Shown: positions 10,929 to 22,925, numbered from the stretch's first letter. The stretch is 64,000 bases of DNA from Stachybotrys elegans (GCA_020746835.1 JAGPNK010000014.1:124001-188000), one strand, 5' to 3'. Numbers and translations: made by a program. The notes: generated by a model not told the origin, from the sequence alone.

Positions 10929-12497
10929 ATGCCTCCCCAATCGACCCCGACGTTGGACAATGCTTTGCAGTCTCCTGTGTCGGTCGCCACAGAACGCGTT
11001 GTAGGTCACCTCCGACAGACCAAGCCTCTAGTCGACAACGTACTGACGCGCCCTTGTAGGTTTCTGAGCTCCTTAAGCAGTTCCCAGAACAAGTATTCGA
11101 GGAGCACCATCCAGGGTACAGAGCTCTTCAAAATAGCTACTGGTCCGGGTACCAAAGGCCTCTGAAACCCCGTTGTTTCTTTCAACCACATTGCGCGGAA
11201 GAGCTCGGTCGAGCAGTGGCTCTCTGCGCAAAAGCGCAATGTCTCTTCGCAGTGAAGAGCGGCGGTCATGGTCACTTCGCGGGGCAGTCCAGCATCGAAG
11301 GAGGCATTCAAATCGACTTGATCAAGCTCAAGATGCTCCTGATAAAGAGGAGTGAAGGCACAGTGCTGGTTGGTGCTGGCAACACCTGGGGGTCTGTGTA
11401 CGAGAGGCTACAGAAGGAAGGCTTAATGGTCGTGGGCGGAAGGTCTGCGAACGTTGGGGTCGGCGGCTATCTGGTTGGTGGTATGTAAATACAAGGCTTC
11501 CTTCACTGGAGGTATCTGTTATTGACTTGTCACAGGAGGCATTTCTTTTTACGCAGCACGACACGGCTGGGGTATCGACAACGTACGCTCCTTTGAGATC
11601 GTGCTCGCTAATGGCCGCGTCGTCACCGCAAGTTCAGAAAGCGAGCCCAATCTCTATCGTGCTCTACGAGGTGGCGGCTCCAACTTCGGCATCATAACAG
11701 CTTTCGAGCTGGAGGCTTATCCCTATAATGGCATGTGGGGAGGTCGCACGATGCTTGACAGCATCCATGCCAGACAAGCTATAGCTGCTTACGCCGGATT
11801 TGTGAAAATGCAGGAGGTCGATCCGAAAGGCCACACCATTTTTATTGCAACCTACGATGAAGGACCACTTCGACTGCTTCAATACATGGCTTATACAGAA
11901 CCCCAACCCGATCTACCTATATTCGAAGACCTTCGTAAAGTTCCGGCAATTGAGTCTTCTCTGGGACTCACTGATTACACAACACTGGCACAAAACATTG
12001 CGGGCCTGCAAGATGGTGTTGGACATCGTGCAACTGTTTCCACACTCACTTTGAAACTCGACGAAGACCTCTTCAATTTTGCTTATGATGTTTTCGTTAC
12101 GGAGGCTGGACCGAGGTCAAAATACATCAATGCAACAATGGAGTTTCACGCCATCCCCCGAACATCAAGTCCTGCTGGGAATATGTTCGGAATAGAAAGG
12201 GCTGATGGACCTTTCGTCGCCTTTCTATTGATTTTCGTGACCACAGACCCCCGGCATGATAACGAGGTCACTGAGACACAGAAAGAGATCCTTGGGCGTA
12301 TTGAGAAAGAGGCCAAGAAGCGACACCTGTATCACCCTTTCCTGTTTGCGAACTATTCGGCCCAGTGGCAGGAGGTGTTTGGCAGCTACGGCGACGCCAA
12401 CAGGAGGTTCTTAAGTGAGGTCGCCAATGTGTACGATCCTGACCGGGTTTTCCAGTGCCTGCAGTCGGGTTCATTCAAGATCAGCCGGGGTTCTTGA
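10929..12497 (+). CDS. FAD-linked oxidoreductase, berberine-bridge-enzyme type, about 484 aa
   Basis: Three exons (10929-11000, 11060-11480, 11536-12497) with introns of 59 and 55 bp. The FAD-binding PCMH domain shows AVKSGGHGHFAG at residues 89-100, with His94 in the position used for covalent flavin attachment, and the later GGRSANVGVGGYLVGGGISFY loop is restored by the second intron. The C-terminal BBE domain is recognisable from ANYSAQWQEVFG and the closing NVYDPDRVFQ. Such enzymes oxidise alcohols, amines or C-C bonds using O2. No signal peptide is seen, unlike many secreted fungal members, so it is probably intracellular. It is transcribed in the same direction as the monooxygenase and permease that follow. 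Substrate unknown. Confidence 0.85.
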
Positions 12498-12876
12498 AAG
12501 AAAGCCATGCGCGCGAGCTTACCAATCAATCAATTATCAACCCACTGACCTCTAAATGCTCATGTATTCTTGTTCTTGAACCGTTCGAATCGAATGTCAT
12601 TCTCTTTGTGTAGGAAGGCTCTGAAGTCCCACGGCTTATCGAAACGCGAACTGTGAACCTGGCTGCAGCACATTGTCAAATTGACCTACGCAATCGAGCA
12701 ACACAATACTACGCCATGACAAGAGTCATAACATGCGGTACCTACAGACTCCTTTATGGGCTCCCGAACATTGACTCTCGGTCTAAAAGCGGACCTGATT
12801 GATCAAAGTGGAAATCGTATCCTAATGATTCGATGGTAGCCGAGGATATCGCATGATCGCGAGTGTCAGAGCCCGT

Positions 12877-13219
12877 GGTCAGATACGGTGCTACATAAGC
12901 GTGACTCCGCACAGACGCCGAAACGTTCTGCAGACCACAGGCGACACGATTGTCTTGACCCTCCGCAGGCACCAAGGGCAGCGAAAAGCATACCACCTGC
13001 GACAACGACTACAGTGCGTCTAATTAATTAATGTAATTACTTAAAGATAGCTTGAGATAAGGGCTATCTACTAAGCCTGTTTTTACTATATCTAGATCGC
13101 TATTGGTAGCGTGGCCAGTCTTTGAAAAATGACCTACCTGGCAGTAGGCAAACTCGCAAGCCTGCAGAACGTTTTGGCGTCTGTACGGAGTCACGCCTAT
13201 GTAGCACCGTAGTCAGACC
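12877..13219. repeat. About 60-bp inverted repeat pair enclosing about 220 bp (MITE-like)
   Basis: 12877-12935 and 13160-13219 are inverted copies with a handful of mismatches; both contain GGTGCTACATA, GTGACTCCG and ACGTTCTGCAG. The interior is AT-rich and non-coding. This is the structure expected of a MITE or foldback element. No obvious target duplication was found. It occupies the gap between the FAD oxidase stop (12497) and the monooxygenase promoter. 12498-12876 shows nothing else. Confidence 0.65.
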
Positions 13220-13280
13220 TCGTGACCGGTGCTGCTAAAGTGGAACCCAAAAATCCCGAAATCTGACAACTCCTGATATT

Positions 13281-13291
13281 CGGAAATTCCG
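13281..13291. promoter_or_regulatory. CGGAAATTCCG palindrome upstream of the monooxygenase
   Basis: Identical to the 11-mer at 7301, placed 328 bp before the monooxygenase ATG. Likely Zn2Cys6 binding site (inference). Confidence 0.55.
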
Positions 13292-13618
13292 GCTCATGGC
13301 GGCGCAGGTCTCGGTTCCACACCCGCAAGATTAGCTAGCGAGCACTTCCGCTGAGATCCAGAACTCTACAATCAGACCATTGATGACCGGTAAATTTACC
13401 TCAAAGGGGTGGCCGGTCGCGTTCTTAAATTCGCAGAGTTTTGAAACCTGAGGAGGCCATGTCACTTCAATACATCATCGACAAAAAGCAATTTTAGCAC
13501 ATTCTGTCCAAACTACTATCTTTGCATCTCGACAAACAGGTCCGAGTGTGTTTGGCCGTCACTAGCTTCTGCATTAATTTGCTACACACATACATCGATC
13601 TTCGAAGATACTGCAAGA

Positions 13619-15790
13619 ATGGGAAGTATCGGTCACAATGCTGCCTCTGCAGCAAACGGCGAGCAGGCGTACACGATCGAGGAGAATGTCCTAGGGCATT
13701 CGCGTCCCTTGCGTGTGATTTGTATTGGGGCTGGCGCGACTGGATTGGACCTGGCCTATAAAATGGAACGGCATCTCAAGTCTTTCGAGCTCCAGATTTA
13801 CGAAAAGAATCCAGAGCTTGGAGGCACTTGGTTCGAGAATACGTTAGTACTACCCTTCACAGCGGGAACTGTTATTGATGCGAGAATATAGGTATCCGGG
13901 CTGCGCTTGTGACATTCCCGCGCACATTTACGAGTATGAATGGGCTCCAAACCCTACCTGGTCTCAATTGTGAGTAAACATCTGAAGAGAAAGAGGCGAG
14001 ATGCTGACCTTCGATCACAGTTACGCCTCGCAACCAGAGATTCTACAGTATTTCCGCGATACGGCCGAAAAGTTCGACCTCGAGAAGTTCATCAAGTTCA
14101 GCAGTGAGGTCGTTGAGGCTCACTGGAATGAAGACAAAGGTCAATGGGCTATCAAGATACGTGATCGATCGACCGGGGCGATAGCAACAGACTGGTGCCA
14201 TTTCTTCATCAACGGTGGCGGATTCTTAAAGTAGGAGACTCATTCCATCATCGATTTCGCTTGCTAATATTTCTTAGCAACTGGCAGTGGCCCGAAATTG
14301 CAGGCCTTCACTCTTTCCAAGGTCCCTTGCTGCATTCAGCGGCTTGGGACAATGATGTCGACCTGAAAGGAAAGAGGGTTGCCGTAATCGGAAACGGCTC
14401 GTCAGGGATCCAGCTCGTGACCGCAATACAGCCGGGTACGCCACATTGAACATTCCACTTGGACCAGCATACTTACTGAAACAGTGGCTGCACATCTGAC
14501 AACATTCATCAGAAGTCCTACCTGGATTTCAACCACACTAGGCCAAGATTTCGCAGGCCCGAATGGGGCCAATTTTGATTGTATGTCGCGAGAGAGGCAG
14601 TGAAGCACTGGTTCGGTTTGACTAATATGTTCAAAGACACGGAAGAACAAAAGCGCGAATTCTTAGAGCATCCGGAAAAGCTTATTGCGTATCGCAAAGC
14701 AATCGAGGCCGAATTGAACGGTGGATTTGAATCGGTATGTTACTCACAGCCCAAAAGTCAAAGGAAACATCCTCTAACAGCGCTCCTTAGGCGCTCCACA
14801 ATTCGCCACAGCAAGCTGCGGCCAGAGAAAACCTGACACAGATGATGCGAACCCGCTTAGGTGAAGATAATACCTTGGCAGATCGCATTATCCCCAGCTT
14901 TGGTGTGGGGTGCAGGTAGAAAAACAGTCGAAGCCCTAAAGTACGCAGTGTTCTAACTCTGCAATAGGCGACCAACACCGGGCGTTGGCTATCTCGAAGC
15001 GTTGACAGAGAAAAACGTTCGGGTAGTGTTCGACTCTATCACGAAGGTGGTCCCGCAAGGTATCGAGCTGGCAACTGGCGAAGTCATTGAACTTGATGCA
15101 ATCGTGTGCGCCACTGGTTTCAACGTCTCCTGGAAACCGCGCTTTCCTATTATCGGGAGGAACAACATCGACATGCGAGAACAATGGAGTTCACGACCAA
15201 CGGCGTACCTTTCTATGGCCGTACCAAACTTCCCAAATTATATCCGTTGGTGCTTCTACTCTGAATTCGGCTGGCTGGCTGACGAGAAACCACAGTTTAC
15301 ATGGGTCCCAATGGTCCCCTGTCTCATGGATCTGCACTTCCGAGCATTGAGCACATCACGAAATATGTGATAAAGCTACTGTGTAAAGTGCAAACGGAAG
15401 GGTACAAATCAGTTGTGCCCACACAACATGCTCTGGACGACTTTATCAACCACGCGGACACATTCCTGGTGCGCACAGTCTGGAATGCCAAGTGTCGATC
15501 TTGGCTGAAAGGCGGTAAGTAAAAGCAGTTTCTGTAGACAGTCTGTTTGTCAAGTTAGCTGACGTCCACTAGGCAAAGAAGACGGCCCTGCTTTGGTTCA
15601 CCCTGGCAGTCGGTTGCATTGGTTCCACATGCTCATGAATCCGCGGTGGGAGGATTGGGAGTGGACCACAGTGAACCATAATAGGTTCGCCTACCTTGGG
15701 AATGGCTTTACAACTATGGAGACAAAGGGAAACGACAAAGCATGGTATTTTAGAAATCCAGACCAGGGCTACGAATCTATCATCAACTGA
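13619..15790 (+). CDS. Baeyer-Villiger/flavin-containing monooxygenase, about 567 aa, ten exons
   Basis: Proposed exons: 13619-13842, 13892-13969, 14021-14230, 14278-14435, 14485-14580, 14637-14734, 14791-14915, 14968-15245, 15296-15514, 15573-15790. All nine introns are 47-58 bp and the joined frame is open. Motifs appear in order: FAD-binding GAGATGLDLA (about 37-46), GGTWFEN, YPGCACDIPAH, the type I Baeyer-Villiger fingerprint FxGxxxHxxxWD seen as FQGPLLHSAAWD (about 183-194), the NADPH-binding GNGSSG, and the ATGF motif near the C-terminal half. The enzyme should insert one oxygen from O2 into a ketone, or oxygenate a heteroatom, using NADPH. It follows the FAD oxidase and precedes the permease on the same strand. 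The donor at 15246 (GTTGGT) is weak but gives the expected YMGPNGP sequence. Confidence 0.85.
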
Positions 15791-16229
15791 GAGACCGTGG
15801 GCTTCACGTAGTTTCTTTTGGAAGTCGTGGCGCAAGGGTTCGCGAAAGCCTGCTAGTCAATGTTGGTAGTCACCTTGTTGTTGGGTATTATTAGTCTCTT
15901 CCCAACTGTCTTGACAGCTTATGAAGACGAGGAATATCCGACGAGATAGAAGGCGGTTGGAATAGATTGCTCTTAGCCAAATGAAATCTATGTGCTTAAA
16001 TGTTGAGAATCACTTGAAGTGCTAGAGTGCTGTTAGATCATAATACGAACTCCAAAGCAGGCTGAGACGAATACTCTGGATAACTCTACAGCCCACCAGT
16101 GTAGTCCCGCAGGCCAATCGTCTTGGGAATGAAGTTCAATGCAGCTCGTTGTGGCATGTAGTCGGAGTCATACTCCGTGATAGGACACCTTTTCGTCGCC
16201 CTGTGCGACGTGGAAGATGTTTGCCGCAT
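15791..16229. other. Intergenic, nothing recognised
   Basis: Holds the monooxygenase 3' region. No supported gene or repeat. Confidence 0.4.
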
Positions 16230-16690
16230 GTGTAAGCCGGTGTGGACCGCGATTAGTCGGGGTCAGGTCTATCCTCCACTGACCCATATGGGTCAGTTTC
16301 GCCACATTGGTCAGTTGACACCTCTTATCAGATACAAGTTTAAACTACTAACAGCTACTAATCAATCTAATAGGCGAAAATAAAATCGTTGAATTAGTTG
16401 TATGAGATTGTGATACCATTGAATAGCTAATTAAGGCTTTAATCATAGCTATCTTAATTAAAGGCGCTGTAATTGAGGGCGCTGTAATTGAGGGCGCTGC
16501 AGTTGAGAGTGGTGCAGTTGCGGGCGGTATCGCTAGAATCAATAGAGCTAAAGAGCACTGTAACTGCGTAAGGATTAGTGTTATCGTTCTATCTAAGAGC
16601 GCTGAAAACACTCCACACTCCGTTGCTTGATAAGAGGTCCACATTGACCCATAGGCATGGGTCAATGTGGCTACCCTGACCCACACGGCT
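16230..16690. repeat. Imperfect inverted-repeat block with internal 15-bp tandem repeat
   Basis: CCTCTTATCA near 16321 and its complement near 16628 are flanked outward by TGACCCATATGGGTCA-like and TGACCCATAGGCATGGGTCA words, giving an imperfect inverted pair about 300 bp apart. Inside, 16461-16526 has about four degenerate copies of a GGGCGCTGTAATTGA unit. No credible protein is encoded. It is probably a decayed MITE lying between the monooxygenase and the permease promoter. Confidence 0.45.
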
Positions 16691-16841
16691 CCGGCGATCT
16701 AGACCTCGCGTCCAGTCGCCGTTCGTTACCCCGGGTTCGTTAGCGGGGTGAGGCTGGGGTCAATCCAACCACTCCAGGGATACTTCAAGATAAGCCGGAC
16801 TCTCGCTCTTTGACTACGATAGACCATATTAGATCTTGGCC

Positions 16842-16852
16842 CGGAATTTCCG
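16842..16852. promoter_or_regulatory. CGGAAATTCCG palindrome (reverse orientation) upstream of permease
   Basis: On the plus strand it reads CGGAATTTCCG, the exact complement of the sites at 7301 and 13281. It lies 86 bp before the permease ATG, a typical activator distance. Confidence 0.6.
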
Positions 16853-16937
16853 GTTGCTATTAGTATGCGTCTTCCCGCTGCAGAGAGCAGTAGCGTCATC
16901 ATTCTTCATTCTTCACTCTTCTCCATCCTTTTTCAAT

Positions 16938-18878
16938 ATGCAGAAAGAAACCACGGCTAAGAATATGGGCGCCGATACTGGAGCTGTCTCGCTAAGCGGG
17001 GCAGGTTCTGTTGAGATAGGTGCAGTGGAAAGCCAGGTGCTGGGCTTTTCAAAGAGCAATAGCACCACCGCCGACGATGCAATTCTGCGTGCTCAGGGTC
17101 ACAAAGCCGCGATGCCTCGTCTCTTTTCAATCGTGTCCTCGATGGGTTTGATGTTTTGGTACGTATTTCTAGGATCTTTGTGTGTTCTATCAAGGTCAGC
17201 TAACACAGTGCACCAGCATCATGAATGCCTGGGTCGGTTCACTGGGCACGTTTGGGCAAAACTTGCGATATGGTGGGCCACAGGTGGTCATCTTCGCGGC
17301 TTTGGTAGCCGCAATTGTTCAATGGATAGTTACATTAGGCTTGTCAGAGCTTGCCTCTGCATTCCCGAGTTCTGGGGTAAGTACCTAACCACCTCTATTG
17401 GAGTATGCTTTCTAACGCTTACGTCAAATAAAGGGTCAGTACCATTTCATGTACATTCTGGCGTCCGAGAAATGGAAGCGACCCAGCGCTTTTGTTATCG
17501 GGTGGATGTCGGTTCTGGCTTGGTGGTTTGCTACGTGCGCCGGCCTTTCCCTGGTCGCAATTTCGAGTACTGGACTGGCCGCCTTCATCCATCCAAGCTA
17601 TACGCCCAAGAATTGGCACGTCTACTTGTGCTATCTTGGAGTGGCCCTCATTTCAGGTGGGTGTATAAAATCGGGGCTTGTCAGCATCTATACTAAACGC
17701 CATAGTTTTCCCCGTATTTGCGTTCCCAAAATCGGTTCCAAAAATCACAACTGGCTCGATGTACCTTAGTCTGGGCGGATTCCTGGCCTGGTTCATCGCG
17801 CTGTTGACCACAAAGTCGCGGACCAATGATGCTTCGTTTGTTCTCGCATCAGACCAGGGCACCAGTGGCTGGAACCAAGGAACAGCATGGGTATTAGCCA
17901 TCACCAACGCCATGTATAACTACGGAGGATCAGATTCACCTATCCACATTGCAGAAGAGATGCACAGTCCCGGGCGAAAGTTGCCGATTGTTATGTGGGT
18001 AACTAAAATAAGTATTGTCGAGCAGTGGCTAATATGTGCGATACAGGAACTCTACTATGCTAATCGCGCTTTTTACCGCTGTGCCCATGATGATAGCTTC
18101 TATGTTCAAGATAACAGATGTGGAAGCAGTAATGAACTCTAGCTTTCCCGCTGTTGAACTCTTATATCAGGCGACTGGGAATCGTACCTTGACTATAGTC
18201 TTGGCTGTTTGGTTGATTGTTGTGTACGCCTGTAAGTCCTTCCCAATCTTCGATGCAAATTCCTTGCTGGTATCATTTCTTTGTGCTGATGGATGTATAA
18301 CAGCTTGTATGCCGCCCCAATTCATCACCGCTGGCCGTGTCACCTGGGCTTTTGCACGAGATCGAGGAACGCCATACCACGAGTTCTTCTCGCACGTCGA
18401 TACAAAACTACAATTCCCAGCAAGAGCTACATTACTAGCACTGGTCTTTATCACCTTCTATGGCTTGATATACATGGCTAGTACAACGGCATTCAATTCC
18501 ATCATCACGTCTGCGGTTCTCTTTCTCAACGTCACCTTGGTAGCACCTCAAACCGTACTCGTCCTGCGTGGTCGGGAAAAGGTACTCCCAAATCGGCCTT
18601 TGAAACTCGGATACGTCGGTTATTTCTGCAACATTTTTTCCTCGCTCTGGATTGGCGTTCTAGTGGTCATGGTTTGTATGCCTCCGGGGCTGCCGGTAAC
18701 AGTTGCGTCAATGAATTGGACCCCGCCAATCATTGTCGGGCTATTCCTGCTTATGCTTGCTGGCTGGTTTACCTTCGGAAGAAAACAGTTTGAGGGACCA
18801 AAGATTGATTGGGAGATGCTGAATCAGGCAAATGAAAAGCAGTCTGGGTTTCATATCGGACGTAAAGCCCACTCCTAG
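16938..18878 (+). CDS. Amino-acid/GABA-type permease (APC superfamily), about 550 aa
   Basis: Six exons: 16938-17158, 17217-17376, 17434-17656, 17706-17994, 18047-18231 and 18304-18878 (introns 49-72 bp, the last in frame). The product is a polytopic membrane protein with a polar N-terminal tail and roughly twelve hydrophobic segments. Typical stretches are AFPSSGGQYH, NYGGSDSPIHIAEEMHSPGRKLP and RVTWAFARDRGTPYHEFFSHVD, which mark the fungal amino acid-choline-polyamine transporters related to GABA permease. It should import an amino acid, amine or related compound at the plasma membrane. A CGG-N5-CCG site lies 86 bp upstream. Placed next to oxidases and an aminotransferase, it may bring in the pathway substrate. 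The donor GTGGGT at 17995 was chosen because it keeps the frame. Confidence 0.82.
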
Positions 18879-19690
18879 GGTCTCTCCTACTGATCAGAAA
18901 CACAAAGCTCTATGGGTTGTGGGAATTCCTTGGTGTAACAATTGATAGCTTGGGAAGGCGAGAGAGGCACGTGCTGATGTTCTTATATTGACTCTATATG
19001 CGGCTCTGATCCGAGAAGTATGTACTGAAATCAAATGGCCAAGTCTTGGCACTAGTGCGCAACCTTTGTCTCATCTCTAACGAGGGTTTGGATGTTAATG
19101 ATATGCTTCACTCGCAGGAATAATGCTACTCCGCGCGCGTGGCCTCGGCCATAGGCTCTAATCGGATCAAGAACCCAACGACCCGCCTGGAACTCGGTAG
19201 CACTCAGGCAAAGCACGGAATTCGTCGCCCTCATCTTCGATTCCAGACAGGTATCTCTGTTCATCGACAGCGACAGCCTGCGTCGCGTGCAGGCCAAAAG
19301 TCTCCCTCGAACTACTGATGCTCTCACTGGGAAACAAGAATACTCCTCTACCATTGCTCGGTAGTACTGCAAACATATTGCGGATCATAAATTCCCAATT
19401 AAAAATCTTAGCGTCGGGAGTTGGACTGGGCCTTGGGTGTCGCGTATGGCTAGCCGGGCTACCTGTTATGTGTCACGATCAAAGCAGCGATCGAGAGAGA
19501 GAAGACATTAATTACATACGGTTTGAATGTGTAGCAAGCAAACTAGAAGCGTATATACAAGAGTAATGCCCCTCCAAGCTAAAAGGCAAGTGGGGGGAGA
19601 GGTGATAGCTACCTGTAACAGGTGACACTACCTCCCATGTGTCCAGTGCATTCACTATTGCATGGCTCATGGGGAGTCTGAGCACGCGAC
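18879..19690. other. Convergent intergenic region between permease and regulator
   Basis: About 810 bp. Short open frames on the minus strand (19052-19372, 19167-19388) overlap each other and show no domain. I cannot support a gene. It contains the 3' ends of both neighbours. Confidence 0.4.
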
Positions 19691-22467
19691 TTATAGCTCT
19701 GGACTGTAATTTAAGCTTCCGGTGAAGGGATTACCGAAGAAATCGGCTATGTCATACCCAGACCTCGGCAGTGTCATGTACAAGGAGGAGCTCGGCGCTG
19801 GGAAATCGAGAAAGCTGAGTCCATCTGAAATGTCGTCTTCGTCCATGTTGTTCATCTGAAAATGGTCAAGCCGTTTGTCATGATGCGGAGGGTGAGTGGG
19901 AAGTCTTGAGGAAGAAATGGCAGGGATTGCAAGGAGAGGGGGCCTCAGTAACAAGAACGGAAACAAACATACCACATCATTAGTGCCTGTGGCTGACAGC
20001 TGCTCGAAGTCATATTGTGACACAAGATCAGACCTCTGCACAGGGAGAAGGCTGTCATCAGGTGGCCCTCTACGGATGCTGGGTCCTGCAATGGCCGTGA
20101 TATCACTAGCCGTATTCGCTTGATTTCCGGTCAACGCCTCAACGTAGAGGCGGGCGATGGAGGTAAACTCCACGACTTTAGCATCGTGAATGGTGCCTTG
20201 CGCTAAAAGATCGAGCCTGGCGTAGTGGGCCGCAACTATATCGAGGTATGACAGGTTCTTTCTGGTCTCAGCATGTAGCGGGTTGTGAATGACAAAATCG
20301 AAGATAATGAACATCGCCACCATCGGCATAACTCCAAGTATCCTGTAGGGAGAGTATTCATATTAGTGGTTAGATCCCAATTAGTGTAGCCACTGGAAGA
20401 ATTACCACACAGGAGTGAAAGGATTCATGGCGATCAAATAGGTTAACTCAATAATAGAGCGCGCTGATATTAACAAGCACTTCTTGTTTTCGGATCGTCG
20501 CTGCGTCCCTTCGTTCGGGCACAGGTGAAGGGTCATTCGTGATATACAAATCCTCAGATTGTAATATGCGAAGTGGATTCTTAAAGCCATTTCTTGTATA
20601 TACAGAGGACTTGATCGATATTGTTGCAGGGACGAGCCCGGGCGCAGGCTATCGGGAATCGAACTTAACCATAATTGCAATTCATCGTTGATGCGATCCA
20701 TCTGTAGGAAGCGTTCTTCCGCCGATTTTAAGGTAGCAGTTACCGAAAATAGTGAATCGTATGCTTTCGATAAAATTCTCGAGTAGCGTGCCCAACAAGG
20801 AAGCCAGGCAAACTCTTCGGGGCCGGTCATCAAAACTGTAGGAAGAGGACAGCTGATGTCAATATCCGAGATCAACTATTGTTTGTCATTTAGCAAAATC
20901 ACTCCCTCCAAGGTCCAAAGTCGACATACAGAGGCGTTGCTGGAATTGAAAGCGTATTCTTTTTCCAGGCAGTAGACAACCCAAAATGTCCGCCTGCCTT
21001 CTTGGTGTGGGCGATCGTCCAGGTTTCTTTTGTGTAGACCTAAAGTCATGATTGTTCTTGCCGCCTCTGAGATACACAATGTCTCAATCTGCAGACTCGA
21101 ATAATTGAGGGCAAATATTGCCTGGAACCAAGCGCGGTTAACATCGGAGATAATTGCGTTCCCATATTCGCGCAGACTTACCATTGCCGTCATTGCCTAC
21201 TAACATTAGCATCTAAGCTCTTGACCAAGGGTAGGGACTTACCTGTGCCTTGAGCAAAGAAGCCTTACATATTAACACATCCTGGAAATGACGAAATGCG
21301 AGTCTGAAGTAGTGCCATGCTAGGCCCTTTGCGGGTTCAAAAGAGCCTCCATCATTGTACATACATCCGAGGCTCAGGACAGTATGATACAGAGCCAACC
21401 ATGTCTCGTGAGTTGAGTCGGAAGCTTCAGGTTGGGGACACGAGGCTCTCTCGTCGAACGTAGCCTGGTCGATGAACGCATAAATGGGATGAACTTGCTC
21501 GAAATAAGCTACCTTCCGATTAGCACTAAGAAATAATGAGTATCGTTTATTAGCGATGTTCGTACATCGAATGTACTGAGACCGGCGCTCAGGAGAATCA
21601 TCAACTTCGTCAGGTAGTCCATAGGGCTGAGAAGTAGCCTCCCAACGGCCCTGCATTTGTCCTTCTAGTGTGCTAACGAGGGTTTTGAGCTTGTCATGGC
21701 CGAGTTTCAAGCAGAGTTGGTCGACAGCATGATCGGAGAAGAATGCTAGACTAGAACTCGGAACTGATCTGTGTTAATAGCTCGAGGATTCACTCAGAGT
21801 TCTCTCAGTCTATACTTACCGTGCTCATTCACTTGTTGTCGCGACACGCTGTAGCGACCCGCGGGATACCGAGATCTCTCCTCTTCAGGGCTTCCTGTGG
21901 GTTCCACAGAGAAAAGTATCCTGTCAACATACAATGCTGAATCCCATTTACCATCCACCGACTCCGAGGCCATTTGGTTACTGAGCACAGGTTGCGCAGG
22001 CCCGGAAGTGTTCCGTGAATTTGCAGAGATTGACGATTTAGCAGCAACGGTGGGATAGTCGTCAGCGTCGTTTCTTCGGGCTTCAGTGGGTGTTGGAGAG
22101 GGAGCAGTCGATGCTCGACGGTGAGCATTTCCAGCATTTCCAGCATTTTTCGAGGCCCTTGATGAGGGAGGTTTTCGTACTTTCGTGGGCGAGAAATTGC
22201 ATCTCAGTCCTCGTTTCTGAAACGATGAAGTAAGCCACATGCAACATTGAGTCCATTTGATGGGAAAGACATGGGCATACGTTGCATAACATGCACGCCT
22301 CATCTTGCGGGTGACTTTCTGTGACTAGTAAGCATCGCGGCACCAAGGAGCATAATAACTGGATTCAACTAACTCAAACAACGCACTTTCCAGGCTCTGC
22401 AATTATCACACGTGCTGAGATATTTCGTCGAACGTGTTCTGTCGGCTACACTTGAAAGGGAAGACAT
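19691..22467 (-). CDS. Zn2Cys6 fungal-specific transcription factor, about 755 aa, nine exons
   Basis: Exons on the minus strand: 22467-22374, 22324-22281, 22216-21820, 21763-21243, 21196-21182, 21121-20930, 20875-20406, 20342-19973 and 19855-19691. The joined frame is open. The N-terminal zinc cluster, assembled from the first three exons, has Cys at residues 20, 23, 30, 42, 45 and 52 (C-x2-C-x6-C-x11-C-x2-C-x6-C). A basic/Ser linker follows, then the fungal-specific transcription factor domain, seen as AIFALNYSSLQIE, EAARTIMTLGLHKR, RRTFWVVYCLEKEYAFN and ISDIDISCPLP. The fifth exon is only 15 nt. The gene ends the cluster and is the natural candidate to bind the CGG-N5-CCG palindromes in neighbouring promoters. 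Exon edges are by-eye; the zinc cluster depends on the donor at 22373. Confidence 0.82.
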
Positions 22468-22910
22468 GGTGGATTACCAGGATAATCTTAAGAATCTGAG
22501 ATGTATCAATAATAGCCGACGGTAAGAAGAGGCAAACCCACTTGTCACAATGCCCGTTCGCGCACACACAGGATCGAATAGGCAATCACCCATACATTAC
22601 CTTAGCTGTGTAGAAAGGAGAGTCTGTATTTTATGCCGCAGACCCCGCGCATGTAATATGGGTCTACCGCGCACGTGCGCAATAGGCGGGTGGATCTTAC
22701 CTCAGCAAGCTCAGGCCATTTCCAAGAGGAGTCTAACCGTTTTTTGGAAGAAGTCACGTTACTTGGACTACTCTAGTAAAAGGCCTGAGGATCCTGTCAA
22801 ACGCGCCCACTGACTATTCGATAATTTGTATGTGCTTTTCGCGATTCTGGCAAATCACTCTTTTTCATACGCGTCAATAACCCCATCAAAGCACATTGTA
22901 TTTGTCCCCA
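22468..22910. other. Promoter of the regulator; no gene seen
   Basis: 443 bp upstream of the Zn2Cys6 gene. No CGGAAATTCCG site is present here. Nothing else is supported. Confidence 0.4.
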
Positions 22911-22925
22911 ATTTCACTGGGCTGT
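22911..22925. repeat. 15-bp direct repeat, left copy, bordering helicase/DUF6589 pair
   Basis: ATTTCACTGGGCTGT, identical to 28481-28495 and in the same orientation. Similarity continues weakly on both sides (GTCC before, AAAGG after). Confidence 0.6.

Noticed and set aside
5511..22467. A classical secondary-metabolite cluster
   Set aside because: Tailoring-type enzymes and a regulator are present, but no PKS, NRPS, terpene synthase or RiPP precursor was found, so I call it only a co-regulated metabolic cluster.
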